A program made the translations under genes and the position numbers. From assembly GCF_027172205.1 (NCBI RefSeq), contig NC_070604.1:100461851-100525850 (forward strand): a stretch of DNA of 64,000 bases, written 5' to 3'. The stretch comes from Podarcis raffonei (taxonomy: Eukaryota > Chordata > Lepidosauria > Squamata > Lacertidae). Positions 21,209 to 29,477 of the stretch are shown piece after piece. Each line of letters opens with the position of its first letter. Position 1 is the first letter of the stretch. The notes beneath the pieces were generated by a model. It ran no database searches, was not told where the DNA came from, and saw only the letters and a program-made list of their open reading frames with translations.

Positions 21209-22286
21209 GTACCAGAACCTTTTGTCTTATGGTGCCAGCCTCGTGGAAACTGGGCAAGTCTTATTTGGTGTTTGGCCCCCTGCATGTGTCTTTTGGGGAA
21301 TAACAAAAGTCTGGGGAAGCATAGATTTCACCAAGGATTAAGTACCAATTGCATATGAGCAGCTAATTGGAATTAGGAAAAAAGCATCAATCTCTGCCTG
21401 CCTCATCTAGTTAGGATAAAGAAGACTTAACATTCTATATACCATGTCTCAAGTATTCAAACTGCTTCATGTACGTTCTCTAATTCAGGTGCGGACAGAC
21501 CTCTGGCTTGTGGGATCTACTTTGGGGTTTGTTTTGTTTTTTTGAAACCCCAAGATCCACCAGCCAGAGCCAAGTGCAAAAGACATACACTTAAATATTT
21601 CTGGGCCCTTCTGATCACTCAGAGATCTACCTTTTGCTGACCCCTGAACTAAGTAATCTTTACAATCAGCCTTGTAAGGTCGAGCAATACTTCAGATGGT
21701 CATGGGCATATGAGGGAATAGACGATAACCCAAGGTGTCAGCAAGGTGATGCTTAATGGATGTGGATATGATGAGGAATGCCTGGCTGGTGACTTGCATT
21801 TCTGGCCTCTTAGTGACATCAACTTTCAGCATGTGTCCAGGCCATTGGGAGGAGGTGAGCTTTACTGAGCTTTGCTGTTATGAGCCTTTTTCTCCGATAG
21901 CTTTTAGTCACCTGCTTCCATACAGTGCTGCTGCTGGTGGTTTTCATTATTATTTTTTTAAAAATATGTTTATTTTTCTTGGATTTATTGTTTGCCTAAT
22001 TGTTTCAGCCCTGAGACCAGGGCATGCTTATAAACGTTGCAGACAAATGGTTTTATTTATTTATGTTTACATGCAAGATAGCATTTGGAACTTGGGTTAT
22101 TTCATGTTCTTATAGTTGGTTTTTCATGGACTTTTCTACCCTAGACGAGGGAATCCTTTACATCTGTGCAGAGAGCGATTTAAAAAGATCCAAAAACTTT
22201 GGCAGCAACACAGCATTACGGAGGAAATAGGACACGCACAAGAAGCAAATCAAACGTTAGTAGGAATCGACTGGCAACATTTATAA
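639..22286 (+). CDS. UBR2: UBR2, N-recognin E3 ubiquitin ligase (3' half, 23 exons)
   Basis: E3 ubiquitin-protein ligase of the N-degron pathway; it binds destabilising N-termini and ubiquitinates the substrate with a RAD6-type E2, in nucleus and cytosol. The 23 exons listed separately join in frame to about 878 codons plus a stop, roughly the C-terminal half of the ~1755-residue vertebrate protein. The order seen is a linker, a charged helical stretch (exon 3602-3783), a split RING-H2 (4274-4473, 4980-5073, 6160-6321; [13 protein letters not shown] and CPLC motifs) and the Cys-rich C-terminal autoinhibitory region (18463-18633), ending in GIDWQHL. Wording such as [15 protein letters not shown] and LPEGFRPEF matches remembered UBR2 better than UBR1. 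All introns are GT-AG and no exon is broken. The UBR box and the N-domain exons lie left of the window. Convergent with PRPH2. Confidence 0.95.
908..1010 (+). CDS. UBR2: UBR2 exon
   Basis: Acceptor TGCTTAG and donor GTAGGT. It encodes [15 protein letters not shown] and then [11 protein letters not shown], a strongly conserved UBR2 segment. One base of the next codon is left over. Confidence 0.93.
1739..1979. mobile_element. Tigger-like (Tc1/mariner) MITE, copy 1
   Basis: Terminal inverted repeats (CAGTGGTACCTTGG at left, its complement with a few changes at right) are flanked on both sides by TA. It is 241 bp with no coding capacity. The TIR style and TA target duplication fit a non-autonomous Tc1/mariner (Tigger-type) element. 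It lies in a UBR2 intron and is diverged from the two copies at 13888 and 42485. Confidence 0.75.
2338..2457 (+). mobile_element. BovB (RTE) LINE 3' fragment
   Basis: A 120-bp 5'-truncated BovB 3' end, recognisable by GTCGGACACGACTAAACAAC. It is flanked by an 8-bp duplication AATGTTTG (2330-2337 and 2458-2465). It lies in a UBR2 intron. Confidence 0.85.
2713..2822 (+). CDS. UBR2: UBR2 exon
   Basis: Acceptor GAAACAG and donor GTAAAT. It encodes [20 protein letters not shown] and then [11 protein letters not shown], in phase with the previous exon. Confidence 0.95.
2916..2996 (+). CDS. UBR2: UBR2 exon
   Basis: Acceptor TTCCAG and donor GTAAAA. It encodes [20 protein letters not shown] and ends with GNIMEE. 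It is a phase 0-0 exon of 27 codons. Confidence 0.93.
3602..3783 (+). CDS. UBR2: UBR2 exon, charged helix
   Basis: Acceptor TTTGTAG and donor GTAAGA. It encodes a highly basic and acidic helical run ([20 protein letters not shown]) followed by [15 protein letters not shown]. This segment precedes the RING finger in UBR1 and UBR2. Confidence 0.96.
4274..4473 (+). CDS. UBR2: UBR2 exon, start of RING-H2
   Basis: Acceptor GATTCTAG and donor GTAAGT. It holds the first RING cysteine pair (CILC), then [20 protein letters not shown] and [10 protein letters not shown]. The serine codon at its start is split across the intron. Confidence 0.96.
4575..4740 (+). mobile_element. L2-like LINE 3' end with ATC microsatellite tail
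   Basis: The typical 3'-end wording (TAAGCCACCTTCAGCCAC, then GTGTAAATAAAT) ends in an (ATC)n tail at about 4722-4740. It is a short relic in a UBR2 intron. Confidence 0.55.
4980..5073 (+). CDS. UBR2: UBR2 exon, central RING-H2
   Basis: Acceptor CATGCAG and donor GTAACT. It encodes [20 protein letters not shown] and then [11 protein letters not shown], which supplies the Cys and His ligands in the middle of the RING-H2. Confidence 0.95.
6160..6321 (+). CDS. UBR2: UBR2 exon, end of RING-H2
   Basis: Acceptor CCCAAAG and donor GTCAGT. It encodes [20 protein letters not shown] and then [19 protein letters not shown]; the CPLC pair closes the RING-H2. Confidence 0.96.
7560..8020. other. Pyrimidine-rich stretch, possible old repeat
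   Basis: The plus strand is C/T-rich and poor in G over about 450 bp, with no coding signal. It resembles repeat-derived DNA, but no family or end repeats could be identified. Confidence 0.25.
8428..8755 (-). mobile_element. CR1 LINE 3' fragment
   Basis: On the complementary strand this is the end of CR1 ORF2 and its 3' UTR, ending near CCAACTATGATTCTGTG. It is close to the CR1 piece at 8963 and in the same orientation. Non-LTR relic in a UBR2 intron. Confidence 0.75.
8963..9640 (-). mobile_element. CR1 LINE fragment with ORF2 C-terminus
   Basis: The minus strand encodes [20 protein letters not shown] and then [20 protein letters not shown], the C-terminal end of CR1 reverse transcriptase. 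The CR1 octamer-type tail (ATTCTATGATTCTATG on the complement) is at 8963-8985. It is 5'-truncated. Confidence 0.9.
9707..9804 (+). CDS. UBR2: UBR2 exon
   Basis: Acceptor CTTGACAG and donor GTAAGT. It encodes [20 protein letters not shown] and then [12 protein letters not shown]. The 3.4-kb intron before it carries two CR1 fragments. Confidence 0.93.
10040..10118 (+). CDS. UBR2: UBR2 exon
   Basis: Acceptor CCTTTCAG and donor GTATGT. It encodes a Ser-rich stretch and then [16 protein letters not shown]. The first part is the poorly conserved linker. Confidence 0.92.
10384..10484. mobile_element. Palindromic MITE, copy 1
   Basis: About 25-bp inverted ends (left CACTGGGTGATATCCAGTG; right the complement with few changes) enclose a short core of about 50 bp. 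It has no coding capacity. A relative is at 40442-40547. The superfamily cannot be told. Confidence 0.55.
11069..11217 (+). CDS. UBR2: UBR2 exon
   Basis: Acceptor ATTTAAG and donor GTAACA. It encodes [20 protein letters not shown] and then [16 protein letters not shown], near-identical to the remembered mammalian sequence. Confidence 0.95.
11330..11375 (+). CDS. UBR2: UBR2 exon (46 bp)
   Basis: Acceptor CTCCACAG and donor GTACGA. This short exon encodes [19 protein letters not shown] and joins in phase on both sides. Confidence 0.92.
11666..11762 (+). CDS. UBR2: UBR2 exon
   Basis: Acceptor CTTCCAG and donor GTAAGT. It encodes [20 protein letters not shown] and then [10 protein letters not shown]. 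Confidence 0.95.
11940..12400 (-). other. Possible solo LTR or other old repeat
   Basis: About 450 bp without coding signal. On the minus strand it has a TATAAAG-like box near 12205 and a poly(A)-like region further on. No matching end repeats or flanking duplication were found, so the assignment is weak. If real, it is a non-coding fossil. Confidence 0.2.
12480..12600 (-). mobile_element. tRNA-derived SINE fragment (same family as 45258-45440)
   Basis: It shares the CAGACCATTAGTCCACCTAG block and the following CTGGCTGATAG region with the SINE at 45258. The tRNA-like head is missing. Confidence 0.45.
12863..12930 (+). CDS. UBR2: UBR2 exon
   Basis: Acceptor ATATCCAG and donor GTAAGT. It encodes [20 protein letters not shown] and LL. 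Confidence 0.94.
13303..13438 (+). CDS. UBR2: UBR2 exon
   Basis: Acceptor GTCTACAG and donor GTAATG. It encodes [20 protein letters not shown] and then [18 protein letters not shown]. Confidence 0.94.
13727..13814 (+). CDS. UBR2: UBR2 exon
   Basis: Acceptor CTTTTCAG and donor GTAAAA. It encodes [20 protein letters not shown] and then HKCLGRYAG. Confidence 0.93.
13888..14113. mobile_element. Tigger-like (Tc1/mariner) MITE, copy 2
   Basis: TIRs start with CAGTGGTACCTCGGGTTA and are flanked by TA (13886-13887 and 14114-14115). It is 226 bp, non-coding, and very similar to the copy at 42485. It sits between two UBR2 exons. Confidence 0.85.
14240..14335 (-). pseudogene. tRNA-Lys(CTT)-like pseudogene or SINE head
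   Basis: The complement reads as a tRNA-Lys with an A-box region (GAGCTCATTCGGTAGAACAT), an anticodon-loop-like ACTCTTCAT and a degraded B box (GGGTTTGTGCC). Several changes from the canonical lysine tRNA, including in the B box, argue against function. No SINE body was recognised on the 3' side. Confidence 0.55.
14829..14959 (+). CDS. UBR2: UBR2 exon
   Basis: Acceptor ATTCTTAG and donor GTATAA. It encodes [20 protein letters not shown] and then [15 protein letters not shown]. Confidence 0.94.
15370..15860 (+). mobile_element. Penelope-like retroelement fragment (GIY-YIG endonuclease)
   Basis: The plus strand encodes [15 protein letters not shown], the GIY-YIG signature of Penelope-like elements. 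Then comes a 3' part with TGTAGTCCATGAAAGCTTAT, common at the end of these elements in reptiles. The endonuclease is cut short and reading frames are interrupted. It is an old insertion in a UBR2 intron. Confidence 0.6.
15980..16088 (+). CDS. UBR2: UBR2 exon
   Basis: Acceptor CATTGCAG and donor GTAGGA. It encodes [20 protein letters not shown] and then [14 protein letters not shown]. Confidence 0.95.
16703..16759 (+). CDS. UBR2: UBR2 exon (57 bp)
   Basis: Acceptor ATTAACAG after a C-rich tract and donor GTAAGT. It encodes [19 protein letters not shown]. Confidence 0.92.
17290..17500 (-). mobile_element. L2-like LINE, reverse transcriptase N-terminal piece
   Basis: The minus strand encodes a run resembling [20 protein letters not shown], the NYRPVSNLPFLGKVLEKV motif of L2/CR1 reverse transcriptase. 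It is an internal fragment without a 3' end. Confidence 0.65.
17669..17746 (+). CDS. UBR2: UBR2 exon
   Basis: Acceptor CATTTTAG and donor GTAAGT. It encodes [20 protein letters not shown] and then QASNF. Confidence 0.95.
18463..18633 (+). CDS. UBR2: UBR2 exon, Cys-rich C-terminal domain
   Basis: Acceptor TTACAAAG and donor GTAAGA. It encodes [20 protein letters not shown] and then [20 protein letters not shown]. The cysteine pairs and the following HTF.CGSGVG run are the zinc-binding part of the autoinhibitory region. Confidence 0.96.
18722..19185 (-). mobile_element. L2-like LINE 3' fragment
   Basis: The complement has the GNATLWNxLP-like C-terminus and then CCAGAGTGGCTGGGGAAACC and a TTA-rich tail at the left end. 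Same orientation as the neighbouring pieces at 19187 and 20301. Confidence 0.75.
19187..19925 (-). mobile_element. L2-like LINE 3' part with readable ORF2 C-terminus
   Basis: The minus frame at 19891-19427 encodes [20 protein letters not shown] and then [15 protein letters not shown], the L2-clade reverse transcriptase C-terminus. The far C-terminal run [16 protein letters not shown] follows. The 3' end abuts the previous fragment. Confidence 0.85.
20070..20171 (+). CDS. UBR2: UBR2 exon, penultimate
   Basis: Acceptor CTTTTCAG and donor GTAGCT. It encodes [20 protein letters not shown] and then [14 protein letters not shown]2-like LINE fragments sit in the introns on both sides. Confidence 0.95.
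20301..20740 (-). mobile_element. L2-like LINE 3' fragment with TAA tail
   Basis: The minus strand encodes [20 protein letters not shown] and then [20 protein letters not shown]. It ends in a GCCCTGAGCCCGGCTTCGGC block and a (TTA)n tail (20301-20323 on the plus strand as TAA). It is closely related to the piece at 19187. Confidence 0.85.
21053..21147. mobile_element. hAT-like MITE fragment
   Basis: It contains the CCAGATGTTGTTGGACTACA block that recurs at 32596, 38812 and 59862 and belongs to small palindromic reptile MITEs. The right side runs into a TTA microsatellite. Confidence 0.45.
21166..21206. repeat. (ATT)n microsatellite
   Basis: About 13 copies of ATT, nearly perfect. Confidence 0.95.
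22145..22286 (+). CDS. UBR2: UBR2 last coding exon with stop
   Basis: Acceptor TACCCTAG. It encodes [20 protein letters not shown] and ends [12 protein letters not shown] with TAA at 22284-22286. Confidence 0.96.
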
Positions 22287-24440
22287 CTAATTCCTTTCTG
22301 AAGACTGAAACTTCATGGTCATCCTTTTATAATCCAGCAAAATTTGTCAGCCGGAAGGAGGAATAGGAAACAAAGGATTGAAGTAATAAAGAGAAGAGTC
22401 TAGTTCTTTTATTGACTTTTCCATGTTTGTATATTTCCTGGTTTCCATAACCATGTAAACTTTTCTGTTTAGCAGATTTGATCAATAGTATTATTTGCAC
22501 TGCTTCTTTCATACACAACCTTTTGATTTCTATAACTTGGGCTACTGAATTTAACATTTCTATTACAAAAGTAGCCATCTCCTTGGAGTATGAAACTTTT
22601 TGAATAAGAGGAGGAAAAGCTGCTGAAATGGCAACTTAGCACAATGTTGAAGTGGTGTGTTCACCCTTTTGTAGTAAATCTGAGCCATTTTGCATTTTAG
22701 TACTTAAAACTTGTAATGGAATGAAATAGGGGTGCAAAAAAATGTAGCAATGGGTTTATCTATAGGAGTGCAGAAGAACACTCATTGTATCTAAAATGAC
22801 TTTGTAATCTGAAGCCTTGAAGGGCTATTTTGCCTTTGTCTTTCTTCTTCTTAAAAGAGAACACTTTAATAAGGAAAACTAACTTAAAGATCTTCTTTTT
22901 TTGAACTATTGCACTCTTTAGAATTATTGTGTGGATTGTGATATTGACATAGTGGGCAAGAACCGAACACTGTTGTCCATGCTGTGATTGATAACCTCCT
23001 ATGTTTAGAAGGTTGACATTCTGCTTAGTTGATTTGAGATATTGAGTAACATCACCCATCAGAGAAGTCATGCGAAAATTAATTTGATGTCAGATTGAAT
23101 AGGAAGAGAATAAGAATTTTATTTCATTTCATTTACATTTGTTGATTACCAGCCTTCAAGGTTCAGGATCCTTTCCCCTTTTTAAAGTTCCAAGATAAAA
23201 ACATAGAAGGCAAAGTGAGAACCAAGGACAGCCCCCCTCCCACCACATGAATTTCCTTTAATTTGCACCGCCATCTACATCTATTTGTACTTGGCTGGCG
23301 TTCTGTAAAGAAGTTTGTCTATAGTATATTTTGTAGGTATATTGAAATAACTGCACAGATTTTGCACATGGGTGCCTGAAGGCAGTGAATTTTCTAAATA
23401 TACATTGGGGCCTCAAAAAAACCATATAAAATAACATTATACTTTCTCTAGAGGTTTCATTCTCTCTGTCCCTTCCAAATAGCATCCTTTTAAAATAAAT
23501 AGCTATAATCTGTAATCTTAGTTAGTTCTGATAACTCTTGGGATTTTTCCTGGCTTTCATCTTCAGTTCAGAGATGGCATCCCATGAACAGCCAATATAC
23601 TAGCAATTAGTCTAAGTTTGTTTTTTTTCAGTGATCTAACGCATCAAATAGTGTTTACAGCAGTCTTCTATAGGCTCAGAATAGTTGCAATGAATACATA
23701 GGACACAAATTCAAAGCTATACCAGTTCAGCTCCCTTTTCTTAGGGAGAATAACTTTTGACAGGACAGGCGTCCATCTGATCAGTCTTCCTACACGTGTT
23801 TGCTAGTAGTTCCTGAGCCTCTCCTTCTTTGCTGAGTGTTGTGTAACTAGCAAGAAAATATTCAGTCTTCATTTTCCCTTTGATTAGGTTGTGAATAAAG
23901 CTATTTGCTGTGCATGTTACACTTAATGTACTAGTTCTGCTCTGATACTGTTTCTTTGGGATTTTAAAAAAACAAACTTGCTTTAAGAGGCATTTAGTAA
24001 CAATGCATTTAGATTCTCAGTCTCCCCTGCTCCCCTTTTATGGGTGCATAAAACAGAAAAATAGGATCTGCTGCCATTTAACTGACAAGTTTCTATGTAA
24101 AGTAAATATTGAGAGAATAAGGTCTTTTCCCCTCAGGTACTCTAGTCCAAGATGGCAGTCAAATGGGTTGATGGAATTATGACTATATGACATAGGAAAA
24201 GTGTATAAATTTATCCTGGATTTTGTAGGATTGCTCATCCTTCAACAACCCATTTTCTTCTCTGACTTTTTTTCCTTTTGCATGTATTTATGTTCATTGT
24301 AGAAATGTTTATATAACAAGCTTTCAGTATCAGGGAATTAATACCTGTAATAACTTTCATATCTGTGGACAACTTGTAAAAATTCAAATGTATCATATGT
24401 ATAAAAAGTATAAAAATAAATGCTTTAGGTGTTGACATTC
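22287..24440 (+). other. UBR2: Probable UBR2 3' untranslated region
   Basis: An AT-rich stretch with no coding signal and no recognised mobile element follows the stop codon. Three AATAAA hexamers in the sense strand lie at 23494, 23894 and 24415. The last is followed by TG- and T-rich sequence as expected of a cleavage site, so the transcript may run about 2.15 kb past the stop. The end is inferred; transcript data would fix it. Confidence 0.5.
24415..24420 (+). terminator. Candidate UBR2 poly(A) signal
   Basis: A consensus AATAAA with a GT/T-rich stretch 20-60 bases downstream. It is the most distal of three sense-strand hexamers after the UBR2 stop. Which one is used cannot be told from sequence. 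Confidence 0.4.
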
Positions 24441-26140
24441 GATTGATGTGTAAACCTGTTGATTTATTTATTTTTTAAGGTGTGCCGAATGTTTTGAGTT
24501 ACTAGCTTTTGTGTTTTAAGATTAATAGCCTGGATCAGCAACATCTCTTTCTGCATTCAAACATCTGAGTTCAAGCATCTTGTCACCATTTTAGTAAATT
24601 AGTATTACACAGCAAAGCACAGAAGAAAGCCTCCACACAATGCAGGACTACTTCTCAGGAGAAGTGAAGACTCCTTTCCCAAGATCATTAAAGGGTCTGG
24701 AAACCAAGCCTTATGAGGAATGCTTGAAGGAGCTGGGTTGTTTAACAAGCAGTGTTAAAAATGAGTCGTGACTTAGTTCCCAGTTCAAGGGGGCAAGTGC
24801 ACCTGAGTGGTGACTTAACCCATTGTTTTAAGTACATCTTGCTTATCACACTGGGAAGGGGGTGGGGTTAGGAAAAGAAGCAAAAACAAAACAAAACCCC
24901 ACAAGGTACGAAAATGAGAATTTTATCCAAAATCCTTCATGCTGGCAATTCAGATGTATAGAAGTTCATTATTATTATTTTGGCTCATGTCCTTAAAACA
25001 GGACTTGTTTCAACAATACATTGACCTTCTATATATCTACTTCTGTATATCTGAATTTCCCTTATGGAAGACTGCAGTTTTCCACAAAAATAAATCATTC
25101 TCTTTTCCCTACTCCATGCTCTTCACTCCTTTCCCCTCCCATCTTACCACACGCAATTATTTTTATTCTTGAAAATGCAAACTCTAAAACCAACAAATAA
25201 CAGTACGGTCAAAACTGGAAGGGTAACCTTGAGTCTGGACTTGAAAATAGATCTCTGCATCGCCTAACCTGTCGCCTTGCTGGAAACAAACTTATCCAGG
25301 CATTTATCTCTCAGTGGGGAGCTAGTTAGCATGTGACATTGTTCTATTTCTCTGGCCTTATCTCTTAATCAATTAACCTCTAATGCTCTTCTTTTTAAAG
25401 AGCATTTTAAAAATACCACATTACCTCTAAATTTATTTAGCTGAGGTCGGCGTTAGCTTTAGCATAAGCAAAGTTAACAATAATATTTTTTCCCTTTCTC
25501 TGAAATGCTTAAAAAAAAAATTCTACTCGCATCATTGTAAACTCTGCCAGTTACCAGTTCAGCAGAGGTTATCCTTAGCCTGAGGAGCCTGATATAGCCA
25601 TCTCCTGCTCCTGCTAAGCGGCACATGCTCACAGAAGCCATCACTGTCCAGCATTACGTGTGCAGGATAGAGGAGTGCATGGTGGCTAATCTTATAAAAT
25701 GTATTAAGGTTACTTAGAAACGATTAGCTCTGGAGCAGCTGTGTGTATACTTTTCTCCCTCTTAGGATGTTTCGCCAAGTGTTCTGTGTCTTGGAGGAAC
25801 GGGGGAATTTTAAAGTAACACTCGCATTTCTAAACTTGAGCAGAAAAGATGGGCTGTTGTAACTTCCTTGTAAATTCAGTTGGGTGTATTAGGCATTTAT
25901 AGAACATGTAACATAACTGCACACCAGCCCAACAGCCCTGTGTTGTTCCCAAGGTGGCTACATGAGAGCCACATGTCTGAATGAACATTTTTGTCTCTGG
26001 ATTTTGGATATTTTTCGCTTGATCTCAAATGAGCCAGCAACCTTGAGACCCTTCTGCTGTAAATAAGTTACACAATGCACTTTATTAGTCTGAGGATTAA
26101 TGATTACATGCCTTCAAGGAAGCCCAGATCTTGAATCAGT
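24441..26140. other. Spacer between UBR2 and PRPH2, left part
   Basis: AT-rich with no exon signal. The only mobile element recognised is a 67-bp CR1 piece at 24679. Positions 25200-26100 look unique by eye, so they could include conserved non-coding sequence, but nothing specific was seen. Confidence 0.4.
24679..24745 (+). mobile_element. CR1 LINE fragment
   Basis: A short piece (AAGGGTCTGGAAACCAAGCC and on) matches the ORF2 end also seen at 63350-63430 on the other strand. Confidence 0.7.
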
Positions 26141-26149
26141 GTCTGAGGC

Positions 26150-26970
26150 AGTAATGGACTGGATGGGGAACCAACAAATTGAAACTGAATCCAAATAAAG
26201 CAGATGTGCTGAGGGAGGATGGTTCCTGGGTTCAGCAGTTAGTGAAATGGCCTGTTCTGAACAGAATCACACTTTCCTTAAAGGAGGAGAGGTGCACTTT
26301 GGTGATGAATATGGTTCCAGTAGTATCCCCCAAAGCCCCAACTCAGCAGCCAGCAGCAGCAGCAGCTATGCTTCGCTTTGGCTGATGCACTAACTTTCCT
26401 GGATAGGGGTAGCCTGGCCATAGTTTTCCATACTGTAATGCACTCGACATGAAAGTCGTTTTTAAAGCAGTACAAAACACAGTGGTCCAAGTCTTATGGG
26501 AGCAGCAGGGAACTCACATACTACCATTTTAAAACAGCTGCACTGGTTACCAATTGTCTTCCCATTCCTGCTTAAGGTGCTTATTCTGACATTTAAATTT
26601 TTGAACTCTCTGGGACCAAAATACCTTGTCGCATACCACCCGGCCCAATATTTAAGATTAGCCAAAGAAGCCCACGTGGTGGTCCTGATCAGCAATATGG
26701 AGACCATTTGGGCATCTCCAAGGCACTGAAACAATCTCCTTGCTGAGTTGCTCCTTGCCTTGCCTTTATCCTTTATTTTAGAAGGAAGGTGAACAAGTAC
26801 CTCTTTTGCCAACGAAGAGGTGAAGTCGGTCCACAGTTAGTTTTGTAGTGTGCACCTGTAGTTTTGTTTCTGTTGCTATTTTAGTTCATGTTGTGCTTGT
26901 TATAGAATATATAGGGATTTGTTGTTCATTGTCCTGTGAATTTTTCCTGAAGGGTGGTATAGAAATACAG
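26150..26970 (+). mobile_element. L2-like LINE, old and interrupted
   Basis: The plus strand encodes KLNPNKADVL (the KLNPDKTEVL motif) and, 330 bp on, LHWLPIVFPFLLKVLILTFK and LNSLGPKYL. It then has a 3' end with GGGTGGTATAGAAATA. Frames are broken and parts are missing. Confidence 0.75.
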
Positions 26971-27304
26971 GACGGAATCCAATGCAGCGCTCAGGGGAAG
27001 ATTCCATCAGCACAAAGATCTCCGTTTCTGTGCACGAGAACATTCTCTCCACTCTTCCTTCTGCAAGTCCCCTAAATCAGTTCTAGGGGTTCCCCCACAC
27101 TTCTGGGGCAGATTTGGGGAATGGGGGGCATGTGTGAGGGGAGTAGAAATTTGACAGTCCCGCTGACCAAGTGGAAATCCCTGCACTGATGGAACTCATT
27201 AGTAGAATACCTCCCAAATGTTCTGTCCCATCTTCCTTCCATCAAGAAACACCAAGCAGTATTAGAGGACTCCCATTGCAGGACTCACCAAACTCAGAGG
27301 TGCT

Positions 27305-27375
27305 TAACTATTACCGTATTTTTTGCTCTATAAGACTAACTTTTTCCCTCCTAAAAAGTAAGGGGTCATCCAAAC
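27305..27375. mobile_element. DNA-transposon fragment
   Basis: It has the ACCGTATTTTTTGCTCTATA and AGACTAACTTTTTCCCTCCT blocks, resembling the terminal part of a common lizard non-autonomous element. Only one end is present. Confidence 0.4.
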
Positions 27376-28105
27376 CATCTGGAGGGTACCAAATTGGTGA
27401 AGGCTGATCATAAATTTGCCACTCCTCCCCCAGCCCCGGTTGCCGTTCTGTCAAGTGTGCATTTGTGGGGGAGCGAGTTTTGTCACTACTTAATATGTCA
27501 AATGGCCCTTAAGCTGAAAAAAAGCGGAGCAAATGTTTCCTTTCTAGAGCGTTGGACAGTGAATTACAAATCCTTACAGCAAAAAACTATTTACAAAGAA
27601 ACAAAATCCACATAATACCTTAAAATATATATAAGGTATACACTCTTAAAATATAGATAATTTTAATATCTACATTCACATTTGCAAAAATAGCACCTAC
27701 AAACATATGATAAATGGCATTTACAATATCACAGAACCTCTTTCTTGATAGGATAAATATATATTACAAATTAATAAAAAACAGCCATGTCAAAAGACCC
27801 ACAGGAACTGGAATATCTTATCTTGCATGATAGTGCATTTTTTGTTTCATTTCTCAACCACCAATTCCTTCCTTCCTTCTTAATGAGTAACCTTCACCAC
27901 TAGGTTGGATTGCTGCTAAAGGGGTGTGGCAGCCAAGTCAGTTGGGTGTCAGTTCCAATTTTTTGCTTGTTCTAAAGGAATCTGCTCAACCTAGTGGTGG
28001 AGATTATCCACCTTCAGCAAAAGAAGAAAAAGCATTCAGAAGAACAGATCCCTCCCATTTCTGTAAAAACAACAAAAATGTCTATGTTGTGTCCTGTGTC
28101 CTTAC

Positions 28106-28559
28106 TAGGAATGGGTGAATCTTTCAGTGTTGGTTTCTCCCAGTATCTTATTATCACAGTCTCTTATTATTCCAATCTTAAGTTTCATTTTCCACATTTC
28201 CACATCTGTTTGAAAATCCTTTCTTTAAAAAAAAAATCCTCATGAATATTCACACACAATTTAAGTGCAAATTTTGTGTGCAATTTTGATGAATATATAC
28301 ATTCTTGCAGTGCATTTTTTGTAACATGCATTTTTGTAAGTTATTTTCACGAATACTGTATGCCTATTTTCATGCACAATTCCCCCTAAAACATGCATTT
28401 TTTAACACATTTCTTGGCTGGAGAACTTCACTGCAAAATTTACATAAGTACAAATTTTATAAAATGGTTGTGTTTCTATTTGTGTATTGTTTCAGAAAGT
28501 ATGAATTAGGTAGGTACACTTTTCAATGTGACTTCAAATGAAATCGTTCCCCGTCGCTA
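28106..28559. mobile_element. hAT-like MITE with 8-bp target duplication
   Basis: The ends are loose inverted repeats (TAGGAATGGGTGAA at left, complement TAGCGACGGGGAAC at right), flanked by GTCCTTAC (28098-28105) and GTCCTTAA (28560-28567), a 7/8 match. The core is AT-rich with degenerate repeats of a TGCATTTTT motif. It is 454 bp, with no coding. Confidence 0.6.
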
Positions 28560-29281
28560 GTCCTTAAACAAAAACTGATTCTATAACCTAATATAATACA
28601 ATATAATGAGGTAACTCTTGAGATTAGCTGTGAAATGTGGTGATTTTGTAAGTGAACCCATATATTCTGATATCACAGTAAATAATGTGTTAAATAAAAA
28701 CCCCCACACAAATTAGAGGGATATAACCCAACTCTGTATGAAGTGATGGCTGCAGTCAAATACTTCTAGGGTTGCAATAAGCTTAGGTGCAATACAATAA
28801 ACTCTTTGGAACTTTTCATGACTACTACCCATATGTCAGATACAGAGCATAGCACACTAAAATCTCCCTGGAGAGCATTTTGAAATTTTCATAATTAAAC
28901 TCATTTCCAGCTGCCTGTTCTTTGAAAAATGTCTCATGTTGACCTAACTAGCACCATTATAGATCTATATACAACAGATTTTGTATATTTAGCTTTAGTT
29001 ACTGTATTCCCTAATCTTCAGTTGTTTTGTTGCTTACTGGTTCTGCCATCCATATTTCACTGCTTCAAAAACTGTGTTTCAAAAGCTGAAGTGCAGAATT
29101 ATTTTAAGAGGTTCGTACTAAGGTTCATGATAATGTTCTAAACGTTTGTCTGCAAATATCAAGAATGGATTTGGAAACTGGGAATATGCTGAATTTAACT
29201 TCATTTGGAAAAAGAGTAAAAACTGTACACGCGACCTCGCTGATGATGAACCTGTGTGCGACAATGGCATACTACTAAAAC

Positions 29282-29309
29282 CACACACACACACACACAC
29301 ACACACACC
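29282..29309. repeat. (CA)n microsatellite
   Basis: About 14 perfect CA units. Confidence 0.95.
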
Positions 29310-29404
29310 AATTTGCCTAGAATTTCATGAAGGTTACCACTGAACCCTTCCTTTTGTCCTCTTCTGGAACCTAAACAGTCAGCAAACCCTTAATCATTAC
29401 CAAG

Positions 29405-29477
29405 TTCTTCTTCGTCTTCTTCTTCTTCTTCTTCTTCTTCTTCTTCTTCTTCGTCTTCGTCTTCGTCTTCGTCTTCA
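29405..29477. repeat. (CTT)n / (CTTCGT)n microsatellite
   Basis: A CTT array whose right end turns into a regular CTTCGT six-base repeat. It is composite and pure pyrimidine apart from the G in each CGT. Confidence 0.95.

Noticed and set aside
21759-22115. A 119-codon plus-strand frame before the last UBR2 exon
   Set aside because: Intron sequence with chance hydrophobic translation; no splice-supported or conserved protein.
29282-29477. Possible CRISPR-like or satellite array
   Set aside because: Simple microsatellites of 2-6 bp units with no spacers.
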